This document shows positions 42,101-49,969 of a DNA stretch of 64,000 nt, one piece after another (within the stretch, counting starts at the first letter, position 1; the number at the start of each line of letters is the position of its first letter). A program made the position numbers and the translations under genes. The stretch covers positions 8,184,001 through 8,248,000 of the forward strand of contig NZ_JBCJKP010000001.1 of assembly GCF_039503195.1 (NCBI RefSeq), given 5' to 3'. The notes beneath the pieces are model-generated. The model saw nothing but the letters and a program-made list of their open reading frames with translations, was not told where the DNA came from and ran no database searches. The stretch is from Streptomyces mirabilis. GTDB taxonomy: Bacteria > Actinomycetota > Actinomycetes > Streptomycetales > Streptomycetaceae.

Positions 42101-43539
42101 TGTACCGCACGGGGGACCTGGTGCGGTGGAATGCGAGCGGGGCCATCGAGTACCTCGGCCGCATCGACGACCAGGTCAAGGTGCGGGGCTTCCGCATCGA
42201 GCTGGGCGAGATCGAGTCCGTCCTTGCCGCCCACCCCGACGTTGCCCAGGCCGCGGTGGTCGTCCGGGAGGACCGGCCCGGCGACAAGCGGCTCGTCGGC
42301 TACGCCGTCCCCACCGCCGACGCGGTACCCGACCCGCAAGCCCTGCGGGCGCATGCGGCGAAGATGGTGCCGGACTACATGGTGCCTTCCGCGGTCATGG
42401 TGCTGGATGTGCTGCCGTTGACGCCGAACGGGAAGCTGAACCGGCGGGCCCTGCCCGCTCCCGAGTTCACCAGCAGCACGACCGGCCGCGCCACGCGCAC
42501 CCCGCAGGAAAGGCAAATGTGTGAGCTGTTCGCAGAAACACTTGGCGTCGACCGGGTCACCATCGACGACAACTTCTTCGAACTGGGTGGCCACTCCCTG
42601 CTGGCCACCCGTCTCATCAGCCGGATCCGAACGGTCATGGGTGTCGAGTTGGGGATCCGTGCTCTGCTCGATGCTCCGACAGTGGCCGGACTGGTAGAGC
42701 GGCTCGACGTGGACAATCCCGAGGACTCCTACGGGGTGCTGCTGCCGCTGAGGACCACTGGCAGCTCGGCACCGCTCTTCTGCGTGCACCCGTTGGGCTC
42801 CCTCGCCTGGCCCTACATGGGCTTGGCGGACCGGCTTGGGCCGGACTTTCCGGTCTACGGTCTCCAGGGCCGGGGCTTGCTGCAGCCGGAGCGGCAGCCC
42901 GGGAGCGTGACGGAGATGGCCGCCGATTACGTGGCGCGGCTGCGCACGGTGCAGCCGTCCGGGCCTTACCACCTGCTCGGGTGGTCGTTCGGAGGGAACG
43001 TCGCGCACGAGATGGCGGTGCAGCTCGAGGAGCAGGGCGAGCAGGTGTCGCTGCTTGCGTTGCTCGACGCGGGCGCTGAATACACAGTCGCAGCCAATGA
43101 GTCGATCGTGGAACACGAGACGCTCGAGATGCTGTTGCAGGTGCTCGGGCACAAGCCCGGGGACGTGGTTGGCGCTGAGACCGGCAGGGATGCCACCGCC
43201 AGTCAGCTCACTCGGGCGGAGGTGATCGACTTCCTGCGCCGCACCCAGCCTGACTGGCGAGACCGAGACGAAGCACGGATCAACGCGCTGGTCGACACCG
43301 CAGAGAACAACGAACGGATCCTGGGTGACTTCAGGCCCCGCCGTCTCTCCTCCCGGGTGTTGTACATCGCTGCGGACCCGGCCAGGACCGGTGATCGCAC
43401 GGCGGCGGACAAGTGGCTCCCGTACACCGACGGCGGCATCGTGCAGCATTCCGTGCCATACGAGCACGAAGCGATGATGAGCCCGGACTCGCTCTCGCAC
43501 ATCGTGCCCATCATCGCGGCTTCGCTGAGGGGAGCCTGA
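30127..43539 (+). CDS. Lipopeptide NRPS subunit 3, four modules (8-11) with thioesterase
   Basis: A 4470-residue terminating synthetase: C-A-T, dualC-A-T, C-A-T, dualC-A-T-TE. Predicted substrates are Thr, Asn, X2 and Gly. The protein begins directly at the first C-domain motif ([18 protein letters not shown]) with no docking extension. The module 8 C domain has HHIAGDA in place of the usual HHxxxDG. The C-terminal thioesterase covers about the last 260 residues, with LGWSFGGN (Ser4287) as nucleophile and a candidate His in [11 protein letters not shown]. It should release the undecapeptide, probably as a macrolactone or macrolactam, since Ser and Thr hydroxyls are available. A GAGGAG site precedes the ATG, which overlaps the upstream stop. 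Confidence 0.95.
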   Translation: MIPVSFAQRRLWFLNRLDGPSATYNIPLVVRLRGELDLKALELALTDVVDRHESLRTVFVEVDGQPYQRILPVEEVAPALVVRESSRERLTADVTDAAAYAFDLETEIPVRATVVRAAVDEWVLVAVVHHIAGDAWSLGPLARDLAAAYGARCAGAVPEWEPLPVQYADYTLWQRELLGDEDDPESTGAAQVEFWRGELAGAPEELALPYDRSRPLVASHQGDVVEFELDAGVHRNVMRLARERGASVFMVVQAAVSGLLSRLGAGTDIPIGSPVAGRLDEALDDLVGFFVNTLVLRADVSGDPSFADLVARIRETDLKAFGAQDVPFERLVEVLNPVRSMGRHPLFQVALAFQNAPVSDLVMPGLDVEVAPVGTQVAKFDLSFNLAEVFTEEGEPAGIRGGIEFATDLFDRSTVERMAGWLARFLEEVLAAPEQPVSRARILDDAEMGQVLQGWDDMGREVPAGTLPELFEEQVARTPDATALVFDGTELSYREVNERANRLARVLVERGAGPERFVAVALPRSADLVVALLAVVKSGAAYVPIDPDYPADRIAYILEDAAPMCVITGEEDSNDIPQILVNTPALAEHSAADLCDAERSLPLTSDAPAYVIYTSGSTGRPKGVVVPHANVVRLFSATDEWFGFGSDDVWTLFHSYAFDFSVWELWGPLLYGGRLVVVPFEVSRSAGEFLALLAREGVTVLNQTPSAFYQLMQADRDDPATGDRLALRYVVFGGEALDLGRLASWYERRGSGGPTLVNMYGITETTVHVTYMPLDQEMCVAGGGSRIGEGIPDLRMYVLDAGLCPVPMGVAGELYVAGAGLARGYLNRPGLTAQRFVADPFGAAGSRMYRTGDLVRWSALGELEYLGRIDDQVKIRGFRIELGEVESVLASHPDVTQATVIVREDRPGDKRLVGYVVSTADPQALRAYVSESVPDYMVPSAIVAIDALPLTPNGKLDRRALPAPEFTANTEGRAPRNAQENILCEVFAEVLGIDRVSVDDNFFELGGHSLLAVSLVERLRERGLAVPVRSLFVTPTVAGLASGLGTTDKGLLIPPNGIVDGVEVITPEMVPLAGLSQEEIDRVVAQVPGGVANVADIYPLAPLQEGILFHHLMGASSGEDAYVLPMVLGFDSRARLDAFVAVLQRVVDRHDILRTAVLWDGLREPVQVVHKHVEIPVHEVVYDGDVQGLMALADSVMDITAAPLVRVTTAGSQRPVALVQVHHLIQDHTAVDVLFAEVQAFLQGREAELPPPLPFREFVAQARLGIPASEHEAFFAGQLGDVTEPTAPFGVMDVRGDGTGVAESVARLDGPTATAVREMARRLGVSAATVLHVMFARVVASAAGREDVVFGTVLFGRMQAGAGADRIPGLFINTLPVRLDTSKNLGDAIKHMQTGLAELLVHEHAPLALAQRMSAVPAEAPLFTALFNYRHSAADTDVDVEGIKVLFAQERTNYPLTVSVDDTGDGFVFTVQCVNPIDPDLVLSLLDTTTGHLIQALDDTPVHTLPVLDDAHLDQLLCNDTGREVPAGTLPELFEQQVARTPDATALVFDGTELSYREVNERANRLARVLVERGAGPERFVAVALPRSADLVIALLAVLKTGAAYVPVDPDYPADRIAYILDDAAPMCVVTAEGGGVEVPDGITRVLLDEYSEAELPVSLDPGTPAYVIYTSGSTGRPKGVVVEHRSVVDYVSWAVEMYPGVRGNALLHSPVSFDLTVTVLFAPLVSGGCVVVADLEEEDPAVEEALAAVPLSFAKVTPSHIALLDALPGVFSPSGHLVVGGEQLTGEQLEQWRRAHPTATVVNEYGPTEATVGCVAYQLVPGQPALAGPVPIGRPSWNTRVYVLDSGLLPVPVGVAGDLYVAGEGVARGYLNRPGLTAERFVADPYGSPGSRMYRTGDLVRRNSDGELEYLGRVDDQVKVRGFRIELGEIESVLAGHPDVAQATVIVREDRPGDKRLVGYAVSPADPLTLRTHVAKVLPEYMVPSVIVPLDAMPLTPNGKLDRGALPAPEFTAHTEGRAPRTPQEKQLCELFAEVLGVDEVSIDDNFFELGGHSLLATRLVSRVRSVLGVELGIRVLFEAPSVAGLVERLEGAGVRRAVLRAVERPERVPVSFAQRRLWFLNRLEGPNATYNIPLVVRLRGELDVVALNAAFTDVVGRHESLRTVFAEVDGQPYQRILSLEEAAPALVVRESDRERISADIADVSAYAFDLSSEIPVRVWAFRVAVDEWVLAAVMHHIAGDGWSLGPLARDLAMAYGARCAGVVPQWEPLPMQYADYTLWQRELLGDEGDEGQTEFWRGELAGAPEELALPYDRSRPLVASHQGDVVEVALEAELHRSVVGLARERGASVFMVVQAAVSGLLSRLGAGTDIPIGSPVAGRLDEALDDLVGFFVNTLVLRADVSGDPSFADLVARIRETDLKAFGAQDVPFERLVEVLNPVRSMGRHPLFQVALAFQNAPVSDLVMPGLDVEVAPVGTQVAKFDLSFNLAEVFTEEGEPAGIRGGIEFATDLFDRSTVERMAGWLARFLEEVLAAPEQPVSRARILDDAELSLVLQEWNDTGHDIPGAVLPELFEQQVARTPDATALVFDGTELSYRQVNEQANRLACLLAARGAGPERFVAVALPRSSDLIIALLAVLKTGAAYVPIDLGYPADRIAYILQDAAPMCAITTEGSGVEVPDGIARVFLDALDSDSEADLPVSLDPRTPAYVIYTSGSTGRPKGVVVEHRSVANLLAWADRRFRFAELSRVVASTSLNFDVSVFEIFAPLVSGGSIEVVRDLLSLPDLDPDTLSGSLASGVPSAFSHLLAGRLSGARPRAVALAGEALAARTVRDIRAAMPGARVANIYGPTEATVYTTYWHTDTDTATTPPIGRPIDNVSTYVLDDGLSPVPVGVAGELYIAGAGLARGYLNRPDLTAERFVADPYGDPGSRMYRTGDLVRWNTNGEIEYLGRIDDQVKVRGFRIELGEIESVLAAHPDVTQATVIVREDRPGDKRLVGYVVSTADPQVLRAHVAKAVPEYMVPSAIVLLDVLPLTPNGKLDRRVLPAPEFKASTEGRAPRTSQEEILCEVFAEVLGIERVSVDDNFFELGGHSLLAVSLVERLRERGLAVPVRSLFVTPTVAGLASGLGAADNGASVVVPPNGIVEGVEVITPEMVPLAGLSQEEIDRVVAQVPGGVANVADIYPLAPLQEGILFHHLMGASSGEDAYVLPMVLGFDSRARLDAFVAVLRRVVDRHDILRTAVLWDGLREPVQVVHKHVEIPVHELPQVTDVQGLLAASGSAMDITAAPLVRVTTTGSMALIQVHHLVQDHTAVDVLFTEVQAFLEGREKELPPPLPFRNFVAQARLGIPASEHEAFFAGQLGDVTEPTAAFGVMDVRGDGTEITEARKPLDAATARAVREMARRLGVSAATVLHVMFARVVASAAGREDVVFGTVLFGRMQAGAGADRIPGLFINTLPVRLDTSNNLVDAIRRTQADLAELLVHEHAPLASAQRMSAVPTEAPLFTALFNYRHSAAGTGADVEGIEILFAQERTNYPLTVTVDDTGDGFVYTVQCVDPIDPDLVLSLLDTTTSHLVHALDDTPVHTLPVLDDTEQNLVLKQWNDTSRDIPAAALPKLFEQQVVRTPDATALICDGTELTYRELNERVNRLARLLIEQGAGPERFVAVALPRSTDLVIALLAVLKTGAAYVPVDPDYPADRIACILDDADPMCVITVGDSGVELPAGTTRILLDDPAVQQALDARAAGDLSDAERVAPLGARVPAYAIFTSGSTGRPKGVVVEHRALVNFLWSMQERFGLGVGDRLLAVTTIAFDIAGLELYLPLLNGAAVVLAASEQVRDPLALRSLVSSAGVSVAQATPSLWHAVVVDAADELAGVRALVGGEALPGELARTLVARTASVTNLYGPTETTIWSTADEVRGDADGVSSIGAPIANTQVYVLDAGLCPVPVGVAGELYIAGDGLARGYVNRPGLTAERFVADPFGVPGSRMYRTGDLVRWNASGAIEYLGRIDDQVKVRGFRIELGEIESVLAAHPDVAQAAVVVREDRPGDKRLVGYAVPTADAVPDPQALRAHAAKMVPDYMVPSAVMVLDVLPLTPNGKLNRRALPAPEFTSSTTGRATRTPQERQMCELFAETLGVDRVTIDDNFFELGGHSLLATRLISRIRTVMGVELGIRALLDAPTVAGLVERLDVDNPEDSYGVLLPLRTTGSSAPLFCVHPLGSLAWPYMGLADRLGPDFPVYGLQGRGLLQPERQPGSVTEMAADYVARLRTVQPSGPYHLLGWSFGGNVAHEMAVQLEEQGEQVSLLALLDAGAEYTVAANESIVEHETLEMLLQVLGHKPGDVVGAETGRDATASQLTRAEVIDFLRRTQPDWRDRDEARINALVDTAENNERILGDFRPRRLSSRVLYIAADPARTGDRTAADKWLPYTDGGIVQHSVPYEHEAMMSPDSLSHIVPIIAASLRGA
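30850..31467 (+). repeat. 618-bp C-domain repeat, copy 3 of 4
   Basis: Module 8 copy in the next gene. The flanking N-terminal half of this C domain differs from the others, so the conserved block was exchanged on its own. Confidence 0.85.
31861..32492 (+). repeat. Threonine A-domain repeat, copy 2
   Basis: Module 8 counterpart of the 25442-26073 block. It is preceded by an ordinary C domain here and by a dual C domain in module 6, so the A core moved independently of its C domain. Confidence 0.85.
33290..36410 (+). other. NRPS module 9: dual E/C-A(Asn)-T
   Basis: The dual-type C domain has its His motifs at 33453 and 33790. The A code D-L-T-K-V-G-E-V-G-K fits asparagine; Asp codes usually carry His where this has Glu. 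The carrier Ser codon is at 36289. The next C domain is an ordinary one, so Asn should stay L. Confidence 0.8.
34071..34785 (+). repeat. Dual-C-domain repeat, copy 2
   Basis: Module 9 counterpart of the 24451-25165 block. The A domain diverges soon after its start from Thr type to Asn type. Confidence 0.85.
36450..39520 (+). other. NRPS module 10: C-A(X2)-T
   Basis: Ordinary C domain (HHIAGDG near 36835) with large stretches identical to modules 4 and 5. The A code D-V-F-S-A-A-I-V-Y-K is identical to module 3. The carrier Ser codon is at 39406. The dual C domain that follows implies the D form here, whereas the same residue in module 3 stays L. Confidence 0.75.
37159..37776 (+). repeat. 618-bp C-domain repeat, copy 4 of 4
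   Basis: Module 10 copy. It is followed by a different A-domain type than the other three copies. Confidence 0.85.
39545..43536 (+). other. NRPS module 11: dual E/C-A(Gly)-T-TE
   Basis: The dual-type C domain has HHLMG at 39715 and VHHLVQDHT near 40042. The A code D-I-L-Q-L-G-L-I-W-K is glycine. The carrier Ser codon is at 42595. The thioesterase runs from about 42740 to the end, with nucleophile codon 42985 in GWSFGG. Confidence 0.85.
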
Positions 43540-43678
43540 CGGCGCGGAGACAGCGGTTAGGCAGGCTTCCCTTCCTGGGATTCCACATGCCCGGCCTTGG
43601 CGATGGGTTCAGCCCCGCCAAGGCCGAATAGCCGGCACGTCCAAGTACACATGCACTATCCACACGGGGAGCAGAAGT

Positions 43679-44479
43679 ATGAAGTTCGGAATCCTGGGGC
43701 AGTTGTCGCTGGTCGACAGTGATGGTCGGTCATGCGCACCTGGCGCCCTGAAGTTGAAGATCTTGCTGGCGAATTTCCTGGCGCGGCCCAACCGCATGAT
43801 GTCCACCCATCAATTGATCGAGGAACTCTGGGACGGGTTCCCGCCCCGGACCGCGACAACGGCACTTCAGGTTTATATCTCCAATCTCCGTAAGATCCTG
43901 GGCGAGGGTGGTTCACGCTCCGAGCAGTCCTCCATTCTCACCCGCCCCCCGGGATATGTTTTCAGCCTGGCCGGCCACGACAGCGATCTGCAACAGTTCG
44001 AGCAAGAGCGGGACGAGGCTGGCCGACTTGAGGCCCAGGGGGATATGGAAGGCGCCTCGGCACTGCTGCGTCAGGCGTTGAAACTGTGGCGCGGGAGGGC
44101 CCTCGCTGACGTCCGTTGCACGCCGCGATTGATGGCGGAGGCGCGGCGCCTTGACGAGCTGTACATAACCTCCTACGAGAAGTCGACAGAACTCGACCTG
44201 AACCTCGGTCGGCATGCCGAACTGGTGGGAGGACTCTACGCGTTGGCGGGGGAGTACCCCTCCCGCGAACGAGTCCACGAATATTTGATGGTCGCCCTCT
44301 ACAACGCTGGACGCCCCAGCGAGGCGTTGCGGGTTTACTCGTCGATTCGCAACTCGCTGAGCGAGCAGTCAGGGCTCGCCCCGAGCCACCGTCTGCGCAG
44401 TCTTCAGCAGGCGATCCTGTCGCGGAGTTTCGACGTCCTGTCGATCAGGCCGCAGACCCCGATGCGGTCGATCGCGTGA
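43679..44479 (+). CDS. SARP-family transcriptional activator
   Basis: This 266-residue protein has the SARP layout: an OmpR-like winged helix at residues 1-95 (KFGILGQLSLVDSDG, ELWDGFPPRTATTALQVYIS, then RKILG and a PPGYVF strand) and a bacterial transcriptional activation domain at about 100-245 (alpha-helical, ending GLAPSHRLRSLQQAIL). There is no ATPase or TPR extension, so it is the small, DnrI/RedD-like class. It is the first gene after the synthetases with a good GGGGAG site. It is the most likely pathway-specific activator of the NRPS locus. Target repeats were not identified by eye. Confidence 0.93.
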   Translation: MKFGILGQLSLVDSDGRSCAPGALKLKILLANFLARPNRMMSTHQLIEELWDGFPPRTATTALQVYISNLRKILGEGGSRSEQSSILTRPPGYVFSLAGHDSDLQQFEQERDEAGRLEAQGDMEGASALLRQALKLWRGRALADVRCTPRLMAEARRLDELYITSYEKSTELDLNLGRHAELVGGLYALAGEYPSRERVHEYLMVALYNAGRPSEALRVYSSIRNSLSEQSGLAPSHRLRSLQQAILSRSFDVLSIRPQTPMRSIA

Positions 44480-44538
44480 TCCAGCGCACCGGAACCCCAG
44501 AAGGGCCGGAGCCGGCCCGCCCAAAGGACTGAAACTTC

Positions 44539-45801
44539 ATGCGCGAACTGTTCCGCATCCGTAACCTGCGTATCTGCATCCTGGGCAATACGGTGACCAT
44601 GATCGGCGACAATGCCTTCTGGCTCGCCGCTTCCATCTGGGTCAAGGAACTGACCGGGTCGACTGCGCAGGCCGGCGTCGTCATCCTCTGCCTGACTCTG
44701 GGGACCATGCTCTCACCCGTCACCGGAGTACTGGTCGACCGGTTCCGACGCAGACGGCTGCTGATGTTCACCGAGGTGGCCACCGCACTGTTGATCTTGC
44801 CGCTCGTCACCGTGGACGGCCCGGGCCAGGTCTGGCTGATCTACCTGATGATGTTCCTCTACGGGATCAGCTCTGCGCTCACTTCCGGTGCCTTCGTCGC
44901 CTTGCGAGAGCAGCTCATGCCCGCGGAACTCGTGAGTACGGCCATCGGGCTCAGCCAGGCGCTGAATCAGGCCGCTCGGCTGATCACCCCCGGGATCGGG
45001 CTGGGTGTCCTGGCGGCCTGGGGCGGGCACACCCTGGCCGTTGTCGACGCGGCCACCTTCGGTGTGTCGGTGCTGTGCTGGTCGCTGGTGCGGATTGACG
45101 ACCCGAAGCCGGTCCGGGGGGCGGACCGGGAGAGCTGGAGCCAGCAGGTCGTGGTCGGATTCCGATACTTGCTGACCACGCCGCTGCTGCGTCACCTGTC
45201 CCTCGCCTTGGCACTCGCCTTCTTCGCGATGGGCTTCTACGAGACGCTCGGCATCGCTGTGGTGACCGTCGGGCTGGGGCGTCCCGCGACCTGGGTAGGC
45301 ACTTTGGTCACCGTCATGAGCCTGACCGGGCTGATCGGAGGCTTGCTCGCGCCGGCGCTCATCAAACGTGCCGGACCTGGGCGGACGGCGGCGGTCGGCT
45401 TGGGATTGTGCGCGGTCGCCGCCGGCTTCGTCGCAGTCCCGAACAGTGCGGTGGTGATCGCCGCTGCTGCGACCGTCGGGCTGTGCCTGGCACCGGTCGT
45501 GGTCAGTTCGATGACGGCGTTTCAGCTGTACACCCCGAATGAGCTGCTGGGCCGGGTGACCGGAGCAGCGAGCTTCATCATGACCGGGATGCAAGGCGTC
45601 GGCATCTTCGTCGGCGTCATGCTGATTGACGTGCTGCCCTACCGAGATCTGGTTTATCTGAGCGTCGGCATTCTCATCGTCGGCTCGTTGTACCTGGCAA
45701 CCCGACCCGAGCAGCGTCGGCGTGTACTCCCGAACCAGGCAGGTGTGCTGGAAGGCGACGAGCCGAAAAGTAAGGAGCCGACCGGAACTGCGAAACGATG
45801 A
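44539..45801 (+). CDS. MFS transporter, probable lipopeptide exporter
   Basis: A 420-residue major facilitator with about 12 hydrophobic segments. The N-terminus reads RNLRICILGNTVTMIGDNAFWLA. The loop 2/3 motif has GVLVDRFRRRRLL, and a second-half counterpart lies around KRAGPGRTAAVG. This is the MFS_3/enterobactin-exporter-like subgroup often found in NRPS loci. It is followed by a hydrophilic tail. It lies 59 bp after the SARP gene and ahead of the type II thioesterase, so it probably exports the product and gives self-resistance. The start has AAAGGA nine bases upstream. Confidence 0.88.
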   Translation: MRELFRIRNLRICILGNTVTMIGDNAFWLAASIWVKELTGSTAQAGVVILCLTLGTMLSPVTGVLVDRFRRRRLLMFTEVATALLILPLVTVDGPGQVWLIYLMMFLYGISSALTSGAFVALREQLMPAELVSTAIGLSQALNQAARLITPGIGLGVLAAWGGHTLAVVDAATFGVSVLCWSLVRIDDPKPVRGADRESWSQQVVVGFRYLLTTPLLRHLSLALALAFFAMGFYETLGIAVVTVGLGRPATWVGTLVTVMSLTGLIGGLLAPALIKRAGPGRTAAVGLGLCAVAAGFVAVPNSAVVIAAAATVGLCLAPVVVSSMTAFQLYTPNELLGRVTGAASFIMTGMQGVGIFVGVMLIDVLPYRDLVYLSVGILIVGSLYLATRPEQRRRVLPNQAGVLEGDEPKSKEPTGTAKR

Positions 45802-45972
45802 GTGCATCAAGCTCATATCAAGCACGCCCCGAACGGTCGCTTTTTGTGGGTGGATATCGATGGATGAAACAGCTCATATTTCTGCGGTGATCTGCGCCGC
45901 CTTCCCCGACGCCACGATCAATGTGACGTGATCGTGATCTCACCCCGCAACTCATTGCTGGAGCACACCTGA

Positions 45973-46743
45973 ATGTCTGTGAATGCGTCTGACACCGCGA
46001 TATGGCTGCGGCGGTTCGGCACGGTCGCCGGGCCCAAGCAGCGTCTGGTCTGTTTCCCCCACGCCGGAGGTTCCGCCAGCGCCTTCAGCAGCTGGCGCCG
46101 TCGGTTGCCTGTCGATGTCGAACTGCTGACGATCCGCTATCCGGGCAGGGAGGACCGGATCACGGAACCGTTCGTCGAGGACATGGACGAGATGGCCGAC
46201 GAAATCGCCGCGGAGCTGGCCCCGTTGCTCGACAGCGGCTTGGTGTTGTTCGGGCACAGCATGGGTGCAGCCCTTGCCTTCGAAGTTGCTTTGCTGCTGG
46301 AGGAGAACCATGGCCGGGGCCCATCCATGGTCGTTGTTTCCGGCCGTAGTGGCCCCGGCACTGGGGGGCGCGACCTGCCTGATGACAACGACGAATCGGT
46401 CATCGACTTTGCCAAGTCTTTGGGAAGCGTCAACTCGGCGGCGTACGACGACGAGGACCTTCGCCCGCTGCTGCTTCCGGCGCTCCGCGCGGACCTGCGC
46501 ATGATCAAGAACCACTCTCCTCGGCCCGGCCGGACCATCAAGAGCCCGCTCTCGATCTATGTGGGAGACAGCGACCCGGACGTTACTGTCTCCGAGGCGT
46601 ATGCGTGGTCGGACGCGTCGATCGGTGAATCAAGCATCAAGGTGTTTCCCGGGGGGCACTTCTACTTGGTCGACTCCGAAGCAGAGGTACTGGACGACTT
46701 GTCCGCGCGGCTGCGCAGCGCAAGACTCACCAAGAGTTCCTAA
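45973..46743 (+). CDS. Type II thioesterase
   Basis: A 256-residue alpha/beta hydrolase of the NRPS/PKS editing type. It has CFPHAGGSASAFSSW (residues 27-41), the RYPGRED block, the nucleophile in LFGHSMGAALAFE (Ser96) and the late His in PGGHFYLV. Such enzymes clear misprimed acyl groups from carrier domains and so keep an 11-module line running. It is the last gene of the NRPS locus, with a GGAG ribosome site, and ends only 27 bp before IS remnants start. Confidence 0.94.
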   Translation: MSVNASDTAIWLRRFGTVAGPKQRLVCFPHAGGSASAFSSWRRRLPVDVELLTIRYPGREDRITEPFVEDMDEMADEIAAELAPLLDSGLVLFGHSMGAALAFEVALLLEENHGRGPSMVVVSGRSGPGTGGRDLPDDNDESVIDFAKSLGSVNSAAYDDEDLRPLLLPALRADLRMIKNHSPRPGRTIKSPLSIYVGDSDPDVTVSEAYAWSDASIGESSIKVFPGGHFYLVDSEAEVLDDLSARLRSARLTKSS

Positions 46744-46770
46744 CAGAAGCTGTTGATCATGTGACTTTCG

Positions 46771-47532
46771 GTGCGGATGGTCGTTGGTCTGGTCTTGGGA
46801 ACACGTCAGTCGCGGCCGTGGGTCGTGTCGGATGAACTGTGGTCGCTGATCGAGCCGTTGCTGCCCGAGCCGGGGCCGAAGCTGGTGGAGGGCCAGCCTC
46901 GGGTGCCGGACCGGCAGGCGTTGTGCGGGATCCTGTTCGTGCTGCATACCGGCATCCAGTGGGAGTACCTGCCCCAGGAGCTGGGTTTCGGCTAGGGCAT
47001 GACCTGCTGGCGGCGCCTGGCCGCGCGGAACGAGGCCGGGGTGTGGGACCAACTGCACCTGGTGCTGTTGAAGAAGCTGCGGACCGAACTGGCCCGGCTC
47101 GACAAGGAGATCGCCGGCCGTCTCACCGACGACCCCGGCTACCGCGCGATCCAGAAGATCGGCGGCATCGGCCCGGTGCTGGCCGCGGTGTTCGTCGCCG
47201 AGATCGGCGACGTCACTCGGTTCCCCACCCCGAAGCAGCTCAGTTCGTGGGTCGGACTCACGCCCCGGCACCGCGAGTCGGACGTGAAGGTGGTCCGAAG
47301 ACATCTGACCAAGCAGGGCTCCAAGCTGGTGCGCTGGGCAGCCGTCGAGGCCGTCCAACGCGCTCCCGAAGGCACCCCGATGCGTGTCCACCGCGACCGC
47401 ATCGAGGCCCGCCGCGGTGCTGAGGCGCGCAGCATCGCCAAGGCCGCCGCGGCCCGCAAGCTGCTCACCCTGGTCTACTACGGGCTGCGCGACGGCGAAG
47501 TCCGCTGCCTGGCCCGCCAGGACCCGGTGTGA
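46771..47532 (+). pseudogene. Chimeric IS5-type / IS110-type transposase remnant
   Basis: One reading frame carries parts of two unrelated transposases. From 46771 it reads the N-terminal DUF4096 region of an IS5-type transposase (SDELWSLIEPLLPEPGP, RQALCGILFVLHTGIQWEYLP). A TAG at 46993-46995 replaces a residue, after which MTCWRRLAARNEAGVWDQLH and LVLLKK continue the IS5 protein. At about 47075 it switches in frame to the C-terminal transposase_20 domain of an IS110-type enzyme (GYRAIQKIGGIGPVLAAVF, FPTPKQLSSWVGLTPR, TKQGSKLVRWAAVEAVQ). Neither half has a complete catalytic domain. Confidence 0.85.
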
Positions 47533-47727
47533 GCAGCATCCGGGTCCACGACCGACGCGAGATCGGCGGAGTGTATGGCCCCCGCACCGCGGCGCGGCCG
47601 GATTCATGATTGATCCCGTCGGCCGTGTGCCGAACCACACCATGCCGCACCGGAATTCGCACGCCCCGGGCGCGGCGGAGGGATGACCGGCGACCGGAGC
47701 GTTGCCACTCAGCATCACACCTGGTGA

Positions 47728-48714
47728 AGAGCCCTGGGCACCAAGTCCTTTCCGGCCACGGCGGTCGGCTACCGTCGGCTGCTCGCCTGGGCCCGCAAGT
47801 TAGGCATGGTGCGGCGGGCCGGAGTGGAGGGGACCGGTACCTTCGGCGCGGGTCTGTCGCGCTACCTGCTGGCGCAGCATGTCGTGGTGTTCGAGGTGAA
47901 CCGGCCCGACCGCTCGGCCCGCCGTCTGCTCGGGAAGTCTGACCCGCTTGATGCACAGGCTGCTGCGCGGGCCGTGCTCAGTGGTCGCGCCCAGGCGCGG
48001 GCGAAAACTGGCGACGGTCCGGTGCAGAGTGCTCGGATGTTCAAGCTCGCCAAGGATTCCGCGGTCAAGGCACGCACCCAGGCGATCAACCAGCTCAAGG
48101 CCGTCCTGGTCGTAGCCGACCCGGCCCTGCGGGAACGGCTGTCTGGCCTGGGCAACCGCGAACTGTTCCGCACCTGCGCACGCCTCAGCCCGCGCGAGGG
48201 CGGAGCGGGCGGGGGCGACGAGGACACCGTAGTTGAGGCCACTCTCATGACGCTGAGCATGCTGGCTCAGCGCATCGAGCAGCTCACCGGGCAGATCGAT
48301 GAGCTGAATCAGCGACTGACCGGGCTCGTTGAACGCCATGCCCCGCAGCTGCTCGCGCCGGTGGGTATCGGCCCGGACTCCGCTGTCACGCTCCTGATCA
48401 CCATGGGCGACAATCCCGAGCGGCTGGGCAGCGAGGCGTCTTTCGCCGCTCTGTGCGGAGTCAGCCCCATCGAGTACTCCTCGGGCGGCCGGACCTCGCG
48501 TCGGCTCAACCATGGTGGCGACCGCCAGGCGAATGCCGCTCTGCACCGCATCGTGTTCACCCGGCTGCGCCACGACCCGCGCACCCAGGCGTACTACGAA
48601 CGCCGCACCCAGGAGGGCAAGACTCGGCGTGAGATCATCCGATGCCTCAAGCGATATGCCGCCCGCGAGGTCTTCAACCTGGTCAGGACGGTGTCTACCG
48701 ACCCCCCGTTATAG
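47728..48714 (+). pseudogene. IS110-family transposase lacking its N-terminal catalytic strand
   Basis: The frame is open from an in-frame stop at 47725-47727 and shows TKSFPATAVGYRRLLAWARK, then GVEGTGTFGAGLSRYL, SDPLDAQAAARAVLSGRAQA and a C-terminal transposase_20 domain with GIGPDSAV, FAALCGVSPIEYSSG and RLNHGGDRQANAALHRI. The first 35-40 residues of the RuvC-like DEDD domain, with the first catalytic Asp, are missing. ATG at 47806 would give a 302-residue product without it. The element is therefore probably immobile. No bridge-RNA region can be assigned, because the upstream end is lost. Confidence 0.85.
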
Positions 48715-48732
48715 GGGCGTCCGTGACACGTG

Positions 48733-48766
48733 AGGACCCCCGTCGGCTTGCTCCGGCGGGGGTCCT
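48733..48766. terminator. Hairpin 1 of a tandem pair
   Basis: AGGACCCCCG (48733-48742) pairs with CGGGGGTCCT (48757-48766), a perfect 10-bp stem with a 14-base loop. It lies just after the IS110 gene and before the convergent HTH gene, so it is a plausible bidirectional terminator, although no T-run follows. Confidence 0.65.
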
Positions 48767-48788
48767 GCGTAGACGGGGACCTGATACG

Positions 48789-48824
48789 ACGACGCCCCGT
48801 CGGCTTGCTGCGGCGGGGCGTCGT
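48789..48824. terminator. Hairpin 2 of a tandem pair
   Basis: ACGACGCCCCG (48789-48799) pairs with CGGGGCGTCGT (48814-48824), a perfect 11-bp stem. The loop shares GTCGGCTTGCT with hairpin 1, so the two are related copies rather than independent hairpins. Confidence 0.65.
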
Positions 48825-48835
48825 AGTGCAGTTGG

Positions 48836-49111
48836 TCACGACGGATTGGGGCTTGCACCGGAGGGTCCGTTGTACTCCGGCTCGCCGCTCTCGAGTACGC
48901 GGAGGAGCGAGGCGGTGACGACGCGGGCGGTGCGGCCTATTGGTAGCACGCGGCATGGGAATTCTCCGCGGCGAACGAGGTCGTAGCTCTGCGATCTCGA
49001 CAAGCCGAACGCCTGGGCGGCGTCCTCGACGCTCGCCGTCCCACTCCAGGTGGCGCGGATGTGCTCGGGGCTGAACTGGCCGTGAGGCGTTTCGCCGCTC
49101 TGACTGGGCAT
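48836..49111 (-). CDS. Small helix-turn-helix (excisionase/AlpA-like) DNA-binding protein
   Basis: From ATG at 49111 this is a 91-residue protein; an upstream ATG at 49201 would add 30 residues that look non-coding. The core TASVEDAAQAFGLSRSQSYD, followed by RRGEFPCRVLPIGRTARV, is the winged HTH of the excisionase/MerR-like helix_turn_helix_17 group. It is typical of integrated elements of Streptomyces, where a partner integrase would be expected. No integrase is visible beside it, so this may be an orphan left from an integrated element. It converges on the IS110 gene, with the two hairpins between them. Confidence 0.65.
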   Translation of the reverse strand: MPSQSGETPHGQFSPEHIRATWSGTASVEDAAQAFGLSRSQSYDLVRRGEFPCRVLPIGRTARVVTASLLRVLESGEPEYNGPSGASPNPS

Positions 49112-49969
49112 TCCTGTCAACAGTGCCTTTCGGGTTAGTTGCTTCCGCGGCAGTGGGGAAGCGGGGAGACGCGGTGGACTGCCAATGGTCCGCGGAATCA
49201 CCGGTTTCGGTAACCGGCCATTGACGGATACCCTGCTCCGCTCAGGAGGTGAGTCGCATAGGGCCCAATCGGCGCCAAAACGCGTGACGGCGGCTGGGAT
49301 GCTGTGCCACTCGTGGTCCGGCGCGGTGGGGCCGGTCGCGGAGTGAAGGTCGGCGACGACCGTGACGTGGAGAAGCGCGGTGACCGGGGAGCCCTCCGCC
49401 AGGCTACGCGGCGTATCCGTATCGAGACCACGTCGCGCAATGCCGACCAGGGTCTTCTGTGCTCCGGATATCCGGTTGTGAAAGCCATTGTCCCGGCAGG
49501 GTTCGGAAGCCTGGATGTAGGCGCTTTTCGACGCGACACCGAGTTTCTTCGTCCCCCCTTTGCGGGAGACAAATATCGCCCCGAAAATCTGGAGAACTAC
49601 CCGCGGGGTAAGTGACCGTCTCTTGCCCGGTGTTCCTTACTTGAATTTGGATGCCGAGCGGTAGATCATCCGTCGCAGCCCATGTGTGACCTGGTCCTGT
49701 GCGCGGGATACGACAGGTCAGGCGCTTAGAAGGCGCCTGCTGTATCCACCCGGCCATGGGCCCTGACCTGCGTAAACCCGGTCTTCTAGCGCCATCCCCC
49801 GCAACGCGGGGGACACATGGGGGAACCGTAGATCCCTGGTGACCGGGGGACACAAGCGCCCGGATAGGCCGTACGTAGCTTCTCAGGCCATCTCCACAGG
49901 ACCGAAGCCCCTCGTGGAAACAATCCAGCCCCGCCCGGCGTTGGTGATCTCCGAGCCGAGGAGGGGAAG
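49112..49969. other. 858-bp stretch without a supportable gene
   Basis: Short frames on both strands overlap and none shows a recognisable domain or a good start. A short hairpin CCCCCGC/GCGGGGG lies near 49796-49812. A GGGGGACACA decamer occurs twice, 37 bp apart (49808 and 49845). The stretch probably includes the promoter of the nuclease gene at 49970 and remains of a lost element. Confidence 0.4.

Noticed and set aside
47533..47727. IS110 bridge-RNA region between the two IS110 pieces
   Set aside because: The element ends are lost on both sides and I could not define a structured non-coding end of the expected size. Naming a bridge RNA would be guesswork.
49304..49615. 103-aa plus-strand frame and the 124-aa minus-strand frame opposite it
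   Set aside because: Low-complexity Arg-rich translations, no domain, no convincing start, and no conservation argument available.
49790..49860. CRISPR-like repeat (CCCCCGCAACGCGGGGG with a repeated GGGGGACACA)
   Set aside because: Only a decamer is repeated, twice, with no regular spacer-repeat pattern and no cas genes nearby.
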